From Streptomyces thermovulgaris (GTDB lineage: Bacteria; Actinomycetota; Actinomycetes; Streptomycetales; Streptomycetaceae), in contig NZ_MUME01000060.1 of assembly GCF_002155915.1 (NCBI RefSeq), forward strand, positions 1 to 53,141: 53,141 nucleotides of DNA, read 5' to 3'. The notes under the pieces were generated by a model. The model ran no database searches. It was not told the DNA's origin and worked only from the letters and a program-made list of their open reading frames with translations. Shown piece by piece: positions 46,600 to 53,141 of this stretch. A program made the translations under genes and the position numbers. Position 1 is the first letter of the stretch. Each line of letters begins with the position of its first letter.

Positions 46600-46960
46600 G
46601 GACCGCGTTCAGCGCCCAGGAGACGACCGAGATGATCAGGCCGCCGAGGACGGCCGTCCAGAAGCCCTCGACGTGGAAGCTCACCCCGAGCTTGCCGCAC
46701 ACCCACGAGGTGAGCAGCAGCATCAGTGCGTTGACCACCAGGGTGATCAGGCCGAGCGTCAGAAGGAACAGCGGAAGGGTCAGCACCTGCACCACGGGCT
46801 TGACCAGGAAGTTCACCAGGCCGAAGACCAGTGCGACGACGATCAGGGTGCCGGCCTGCCGGACCGTGCCGCCGTCGGTCAGGGTGATCCTGTCGAGCAG
46901 CCAGACGGCGACCGCCAGGGCACCCGCATTGGCGATCGTCTTGACTATGAAATTCTTCAT
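46583..46960 (-). CDS. Four-helix phage-holin-family membrane protein
   Basis: 125 aa with four predicted membrane helices: about 5-25, 38-58, 60-85 and 100-120. The family motif VALVFGLVNFLVKPVVQVLTLPLFLLTLG-type segment is clear (PF04020-like). Such genes are common in bacterial chromosomes with no phage nearby, so lysis is not implied. ATG 46960 has no strong ribosome site. The stop codon lies in the tandem-repeat array. Confidence 0.87.
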   Translation of the reverse strand: MKNFIVKTIANAGALAVAVWLLDRITLTDGGTVRQAGTLIVVALVFGLVNFLVKPVVQVLTLPLFLLTLGLITLVVNALMLLLTSWVCGKLGVSFHVEGFWTAVLGGLIISVVSWALNAVLPDGD

Positions 46961-47008
46961 GTGTCCGATCGTGGCAGACAGGACCGGCGAGGGGTGTGAG
47001 CGAGGGCG

Positions 47009-47326
47009 ATGAAGGCATTCCGGCTGGACGAACTGGAGGCGGAGCGGGTTGCCAACGAGGGGGCCTACCTTCAGTTCCTGCGGGAGCGGAACATGTCGGT
47101 CGGCCTGTACGCGCTCAATGCCGGCGAGCACGACCCGCAGAAGCCGCACAACCAGGACGAGGTGTACTTCGTCGTGAGCGGCCGTGCCCTGATCACGGTC
47201 GGCCAGGAGACGACCCATGTGGCGCGCGGCAGCGTGGTGTACGTGCCGGCCGGAGTTCCCCACAAGTTCCACCACATCAGCGAGGATCTGCGGGTTCTTG
47301 TGGTGTTCTCTCCGCCGGAGGCCTGA
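47009..47326 (+). CDS. Cupin-domain protein
   Basis: 105 aa, a single small beta-barrel. The metal-site motifs are KPHNQDEVYFVVSGRALITVGQE (His, Glu) and VPAGVPHKFHHI (His). The partner reaction is unknown; it may be an oxygenase, isomerase or sensor. GAGCGAGGGCG precedes ATG 47009. It is divergent from the holin-like gene. Confidence 0.9.
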   Translation: MKAFRLDELEAERVANEGAYLQFLRERNMSVGLYALNAGEHDPQKPHNQDEVYFVVSGRALITVGQETTHVARGSVVYVPAGVPHKFHHISEDLRVLVVFSPPEA

Positions 47327-47499
47327 GGTGCCGTCCTGGATTCCCTAGGGGAACGGTCAGGGGAGGACAAGGGATGCGCGGACTCCGCCAGGCCGCATGG
47401 TCGCCCTAGCATCGAGTGCAGGACAACGAAGAGCCCGCGCCAGGAGCGCGGGACGTGACGGGACCGGCCTCGGCCGGCGGAGAGACGAGGACGAGGGCA

Positions 47500-47712
47500 A
47501 TGCGAGAGATCTTTGCGGGTCTGCCGTGGTGGGTGAAGTGGATCGCGGTGCCGGTCATCGCCCTGGTCGTCTTCGGCGGCCTGATCGCAAGCGTGGTCGG
47601 TTTTCTGATCGGCCTGCTGTTCAAGCTGCTGATCTTTGTGGCCCTGGTCGGCGGACTGATCTACATCGTCCGGAAGTTCATGTCGAGTTCGACCTCGCGC
47701 AGCGACTGGTGA
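47500..47712 (+). CDS. DUF5326-type small membrane protein
   Basis: 70 aa, with two hydrophobic segments (about 14-40 and 42-57), an aromatic opening MREIFAGLPWWVKW and a Ser-rich basic tail. It resembles the streptomycete DUF5326 family. Function unknown. ATG 47500 follows GAGG at nine bases; the longer frame from 47416 begins within a -10-like TAGCAT and is rejected. Confidence 0.75.
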   Translation: MREIFAGLPWWVKWIAVPVIALVVFGGLIASVVGFLIGLLFKLLIFVALVGGLIYIVRKFMSSSTSRSDW

Positions 47713-47724
47713 GAGCCATGAGGC

Positions 47725-47753
47725 ACCGGTGATCGGTAACAGGAATCACCGGT
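47725..47753 (+). terminator. Hairpin terminator
   Basis: ACCGGTGAT and ATCACCGGT form a perfect nine-base stem with an 11-base loop, 12 bases past the preceding stop. The remaining 154 bases before ssgR show no gene. Confidence 0.6.
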
Positions 47754-47907
47754 TCCCTCGGGGGAGGGAAGTTTCCCGGACAGTCCGTCTGTGAGCGGTG
47801 GCAGACGGATAAGGTCCGGAAATCGACACGGGGCAGGTCCCCGCGGCGGCTCGCACCCCCACCCGTGCTCCCGGCACGGCTGCCCCCTCGCGCTACGGGA
47901 GTGACCT

Positions 47908-48795
47908 TTGGCCACGGTTGACACCGCACCTGCAGAACGGCGCACGTCTCCCGCACCCCGGGAACCGTCCCCCTCCACGGCACTTCCGGCGCAGCCGCGC
48001 TCGTCGCGCCCCGCGGCACAGCCGCGCGCCGCGGTTCCGGAGCAGCAGTCCCAGACCCTCATCGGGTCCGTGCAGCGCGCGATGCGCCTGCTGGAGTCCG
48101 TCGCACGGCACGAGCGGGGAACGCCGGCCAAGCAGCTCGCCCGTGAGACGGGCATGGCCCTTCCCACCGCCTACCACCTGCTGCGCACCCTCGTTCACGA
48201 GGGCTATCTGTACCGCGACCGGGGCCTGTTCTTCCTGGGGGAGGCGGCCGAGCGGCTGAGCAGCAGCGGGGCGGCGCAGAAACGTCGCGGCGCAGTCGCC
48301 GAGGCGATGGCGCGGTGGCGGGACGCGATCGGCGCGCCGATGTACTACGCGATGTACCGCGACGGCGAGATCGAGGTCATGTGCGTCTCGGCCTCCGCGG
48401 CCTATCCGGCGGTCGAGGAGTGGGCCGACCTCCGCGCCACCGGACATGCGCACGCGATCGGCCGGTGTCTGCTGTCCCAGCTGGACGACGACGCCCGGCG
48501 CGACCATCTCGACCGCTATCCCGTGCTCTCCCTCACCCCGTACACGGTCCGCGACGAGCACAGCCTGCTGCGGCGCCTGGAGCGGACGCCGCGGATGGAG
48601 CCGGTGACCGAGCGGCAGGAGTACGCCCTGGGGACGGTGTGCGCGGCGATTCCCATCACGGTGGGCACCACGGTGGCCACCATGGGCTTCTCCCTTCCCG
48701 TGCACCAGGCCGACCGGCTGCTGCCCGCCGCACGGCAGTTGCAGCGCGAAGTGGGACGGTGTCTGGGCTCCCTGGCGCTCTCTATCAGTATCTGA
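47908..48795 (+). CDS. ssgR: IclR-type regulator SsgR
   Basis: 295 aa. An N-terminal disordered stretch (1-48) precedes an IclR winged helix (GSVQRAMRLLESVARHERGTPAKQLARETGMALPTAYHLLRTL-type, about 52-95) and an effector domain. It is immediately upstream of ssgA, and SsgR is the known activator of ssgA in Streptomyces. The start is a TTG (47908) preceded by GGGAG; no nearby ATG fits. Calling it SsgR rests largely on that linkage. Confidence 0.9.
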   Translation: MATVDTAPAERRTSPAPREPSPSTALPAQPRSSRPAAQPRAAVPEQQSQTLIGSVQRAMRLLESVARHERGTPAKQLARETGMALPTAYHLLRTLVHEGYLYRDRGLFFLGEAAERLSSSGAAQKRRGAVAEAMARWRDAIGAPMYYAMYRDGEIEVMCVSASAAYPAVEEWADLRATGHAHAIGRCLLSQLDDDARRDHLDRYPVLSLTPYTVRDEHSLLRRLERTPRMEPVTERQEYALGTVCAAIPITVGTTVATMGFSLPVHQADRLLPAARQLQREVGRCLGSLALSISI

Positions 48796-48892
48796 AAAAT
48801 CACTCCTTGTGATCTGCTGTGTACGTTCAGCAAGATGCACCCGTCTCACGGGACGGGTTCCCGGCCAGTCGACGGCAGATGACGGGGTAGCG

Positions 48893-49330
48893 ATGAGCGA
48901 GTCCGTACAGGCAGAGGTCATGATGAGTTTTCTCGTGTCCGAGGAACTCTCCTTCCGCATCCCAGTGGAGTTGCGATACGAGACCTGCGATCCCTATGCC
49001 GTGCGACTGACCTTCCATCTCCCCGGGGACGCCCCGGTGACCTGGGCGTTCGGGCGGGAGCTGCTGGTCGACGGGGTGGCCGCGCCGTGCGGGGAGGGCG
49101 ATGTGCACATCGCTCCCGTCGACTCCGGGTCGCTCAGCGAGGTCCTGATCCGGCTTCAGGTCGGTTCCGACCGGGCGCTGTTCCGCTCCTCCACGGCGCC
49201 GCTGGTGGCGTTCCTGGACCGCACGGACAAGCTGGTGCCGCTGGGGCAGGAAGGCGCACTGGCCGACTTCGACGCCCATCTCGACGAGGCCCTGGACCGC
49301 ATTCTGGCGGAGGAGCAGAGCACGGGCTGA
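48893..49330 (+). CDS. ssgA: Sporulation and septation activator SsgA
   Basis: 145 aa, an SsgA-like protein (SALP family, unique to morphologically complex actinomycetes) that promotes septum formation and sporulation. The family core is visible: LRYETCDPYAVRLTFHLPGD, TWAFGRELLVDG, GDVHIAP and ALFRSSTAPLVAFLDRT. It is preceded by ssgR with 97 bases between. ATG 48893 has a weak GGGG ribosome site. Confidence 0.95.
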   Translation: MSESVQAEVMMSFLVSEELSFRIPVELRYETCDPYAVRLTFHLPGDAPVTWAFGRELLVDGVAAPCGEGDVHIAPVDSGSLSEVLIRLQVGSDRALFRSSTAPLVAFLDRTDKLVPLGQEGALADFDAHLDEALDRILAEEQSTG

Positions 49331-49433
49331 AGCGTTACGGCATCGGCCGTACGGGTGATGCACCGCGTGACCACGTCTTCGCAGCGGTGCAGGAACGGTT
49401 CCCTGGGCGGGCGCCGCCCCCCCCCGCGGCGGA

Positions 49434-50819
49434 TCACCGCTTGCGGCGCCTGCCCCTTCCCCCGCGTGCCGGGGCGGGCACGGCGGCCGGCGCGGCGGTC
49501 CGCCCCCGTGGGCCGCGGTCGGCCGAGACCACGAGTGCCGCCAGGGCCGTGGTGACCGGGACGGAGGCGACCAGGCCGATCGATCCCACCAGTGTGCGCA
49601 TGATCTCCTCGGCGACCAGCTCGCTGGTGGCGACGGTCCCCATGCTGCTCTGCGCGATGGAGAACAGCAGCAGCAGCGGAAGCGCGGCACCCGCGTACGC
49701 GAGGACCAGGGTGTTGACCACCGAGGCGATGTGGTCGCGCCCGATGCGGATGCCCGCGCGGTACAGTCCGCGCCAGCCCATCGTGGGATTGGCCTCGTGC
49801 AGTTCCCAGACCGCGGACGTCTGGGTGACCGTCACGTCGTCGAGCACCCCGAGCGAGCCGATGATGACACCGGCCAGCAGCAGACCGCTCATGTCGATCG
49901 ACGGATACAGGCCGTGGATCAGCCCGGTGTTGTCGTCGGTGTTGCCGGTGAGCGCGGCCCAGCCGATGAACAGCGAGCCCAGCACACCGATCAGCGTCAG
50001 CGAGATCAGGGTGCCCAGCACCGCCACCGAGGTACGGGCGGACAGGCCGTGGCACATGTACAGCGCGATCAGCATGATGGCGCTCGACCCCACGACCGCC
50101 ACGGCCAGCGGGTTCGAGCCCTGCAGGATCGCCGGCAGGATGAACAGGTTCAGCATCAGGAAGCTGACGGCCAGCGCGATCAGCGCCATGACGCCCCGCA
50201 GCCGTCCGACGACCACCACGGCGAGGGCGAAGACGGCGGCCAGCAGCGTCATCGGGAGGCGCCGGTCGACATCGGTGACCGAGTACTGCAACTCCCTCGG
50301 CGCGGAGGGTTCGTAGGCGACCACGACCTTGTCGCCCCGGTTCAGCTGGCGGGACTGGTCGGGCTGCACGATCTCGGTGAACGTACGCCCCTTGTCCTTG
50401 CCGGTGTCCACCCGGACCGTGGCCCTCTTGCAGGTACCGGACGCCTGCCGCGGCGCGGAGGAGCCCCCGGCGGCGGAGGGAGCGCCGCCCGGTGCGGCCG
50501 GGGAGGCGTTCGCCGACGAACAGCTCACCTCCACCACCCGGGTGACGGTGGCCTGCTGCGTCTGCCGGTCGAACCCCACACCGGTGCGCTGGTGCGCCGG
50601 GGTGCCGCCCGGCCACAGGACGACGAGACCGGCCACCACCGCGGCGGCGAACGGAATCAGGACCGCCGCGATGACCTTGCGCAGATGCCGGGAGACGGGC
50701 GCGGCCGGCCCATGGCTGTGCGTGTGCCCGTGCCCTCCGGCGATTCCCGGACCGGGTCCGTGCCCGTGTCCGTGCCGTGGTCCGGGGGGCGGCTGGGGGG
50801 ACTGCTGTGTCGTGGTCAC
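49434..50819 (-). CDS. YibE/F-family membrane protein
   Basis: 461 aa. The N-terminus (1-40) is strikingly His-rich (HGHGHG, HGHTHSHG). It continues with a membrane helix near 48-70, an extracytoplasmic region about 75-185 with two cysteines, and about seven helices forming the YibE/F-like core (GSLGVLDDVTVTQTSAVWELHEANP). Function unknown. The 103 bases to the convergent ssgA stop hold only a weak hairpin (TACGGC/GCCGTA at 49336-49351). Confidence 0.9.
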   Translation of the reverse strand: MTTTQQSPQPPPGPRHGHGHGPGPGIAGGHGHTHSHGPAAPVSRHLRKVIAAVLIPFAAAVVAGLVVLWPGGTPAHQRTGVGFDRQTQQATVTRVVEVSCSSANASPAAPGGAPSAAGGSSAPRQASGTCKRATVRVDTGKDKGRTFTEIVQPDQSRQLNRGDKVVVAYEPSAPRELQYSVTDVDRRLPMTLLAAVFALAVVVVGRLRGVMALIALAVSFLMLNLFILPAILQGSNPLAVAVVGSSAIMLIALYMCHGLSARTSVAVLGTLISLTLIGVLGSLFIGWAALTGNTDDNTGLIHGLYPSIDMSGLLLAGVIIGSLGVLDDVTVTQTSAVWELHEANPTMGWRGLYRAGIRIGRDHIASVVNTLVLAYAGAALPLLLLFSIAQSSMGTVATSELVAEEIMRTLVGSIGLVASVPVTTALAALVVSADRGPRGRTAAPAAVPAPARGGRGRRRKR

Positions 50820-50899
50820 CGCTCGATCATCGCAAGGAACGGGGCGGCCCCACTGTTCACCGCGCCCTGCATGACGCTAGCGTGTAGGTGCCTTTGCAC

Positions 50900-52841
<1,942 letters not shown>

Positions 52842-52884
52842 GGCACTGATGCACATCTGCCCGTAAGAGCGGCGGTTCCGATGA

Positions 52885-52924
52885 TCGTCGGCCCTCCATC
52901 TGAATCAAGATGGAGGGCCGACGA
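52885..52924 (+). terminator. Terminator after thiC
   Basis: TCGTCGGCCCTCCATCT and AGATGGAGGGCCGACGA form a perfect 17-base stem with a six-base loop, 43 bases past the thiC stop. Confidence 0.88.
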
Positions 52925-53097
52925 CTTGTTCGGCAACGAGTCCCAAGCAAGACGGCTCTGTACAACCAGCGACTCGGCTCGACCTCGTCCCGGTTCAGGT
53001 GCCTCTCCGGATCGTCAGTGGCGGCCGGTACGGTTGCAGCGTCATGGGTGTGATCCGCAGCAGAGGCTCGGTCGAGAAGTGAGAGGGGTGGTCGCAC

Positions 53098-53141
53098 ATG
53101 GCGACAGGCCGTCTGACTCTGTTGACCTGGTCCCCTGAGAC
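53098..53141 (+). CDS. Possible start of a gene running off the window
   Basis: ATG 53098 opens a frame to the window end (MATGRLTLLTWSPE) with GAGAGGGG upstream. Too short to identify. The region from 52925 to 53097 otherwise shows nothing clear. Confidence 0.3.
   Translation, partial: MATGRLTLLTWSPE

Noticed and set aside
46583..46960. Holin-like gene as a sign of a prophage
   Set aside because: The family is widespread in chromosomes, and no integrase, capsid or lysin gene is nearby.

Overview
The window is about 53 kb of very GC-rich DNA from the replication-origin side of a Streptomyces chromosome. Four things point to this. The gene order dnaA-rpmH-rnpA-yidD-yidC-jag-rsmG-parA-parB is the actinobacterial origin block. 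Copies of the ParB site GTTTCACGTGAAAC are dense (nine exact, one degenerate). DnaA boxes are of the Streptomyces type. The sporulation pair ssgR-ssgA marks a mycelial, sporulating actinomycete. I cannot name the species. oriC itself is not in view: the first 320 bases, downstream of dnaA, hold no DnaA box, so the origin and dnaN should lie beyond the left edge.

Layout. 0.3-9.4 kb: dnaA on the minus strand, then rightward rpmH, rnpA, yidD, yidC, jag (khpB), rsmG, parA, parB and a GNAT gene. 9.5-19.4 kb: a leftward block that keeps the Mycobacterium order DUF6049 secreted protein, murJ, pseudokinase, sigM, anti-sigma factor, trxB, trxA, with a consensus SigR promoter before trxB. 19.7-32.1 kb: CCA-adding enzyme, MFS transporter, inositol-phosphate synthase with a PadR regulator and its palindromic operator, a class A PBP, a GT87-like glycosyltransferase, a divergent alanine-racemase-fold protein, FemX and a small membrane protein. 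32.3-37.4 kb: rpsF-ssb-rpsR-rplI, a MATE transporter, and dnaB behind a cluster of DnaA boxes.

37.6-47.7 kb looks more variable: a DUF2332 protein, a TetR regulator with a very strong palindromic operator and an overlapping alpha/beta-hydrolase gene, a beta-lactamase-fold hydrolase, two acetyltransferases, a NUDIX hydrolase, a LysR regulator, a cystathionine gamma-lyase-type enzyme, a four-helix holin-like membrane protein, a cupin and a 70-aa membrane protein. 47.9-53.1 kb: ssgR, ssgA, a YibE/F membrane protein, and thiC under a TPP riboswitch with its own terminator; the first codons of another gene may lie at the right edge.

The genes serve chromosome replication (dnaA, dnaB, ssb), segregation (parA, parB, parS), envelope building (yidC, murJ, pseudokinase, PBP, FemX), thiol-redox homeostasis (trxA, trxB) and septation (ssgA). 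The most interesting non-coding signals are the DnaA-box cluster in front of dnaB, two DnaA boxes in the parA leader, parS sites fused to or next to terminators at convergent gene ends, parS sites read in one fixed frame inside coding linkers, and split parS half-sites forming the P3 stem of the TPP riboswitch. No new defence or mobile system was found. No tRNA, rRNA, CRISPR array or insertion sequence was seen.
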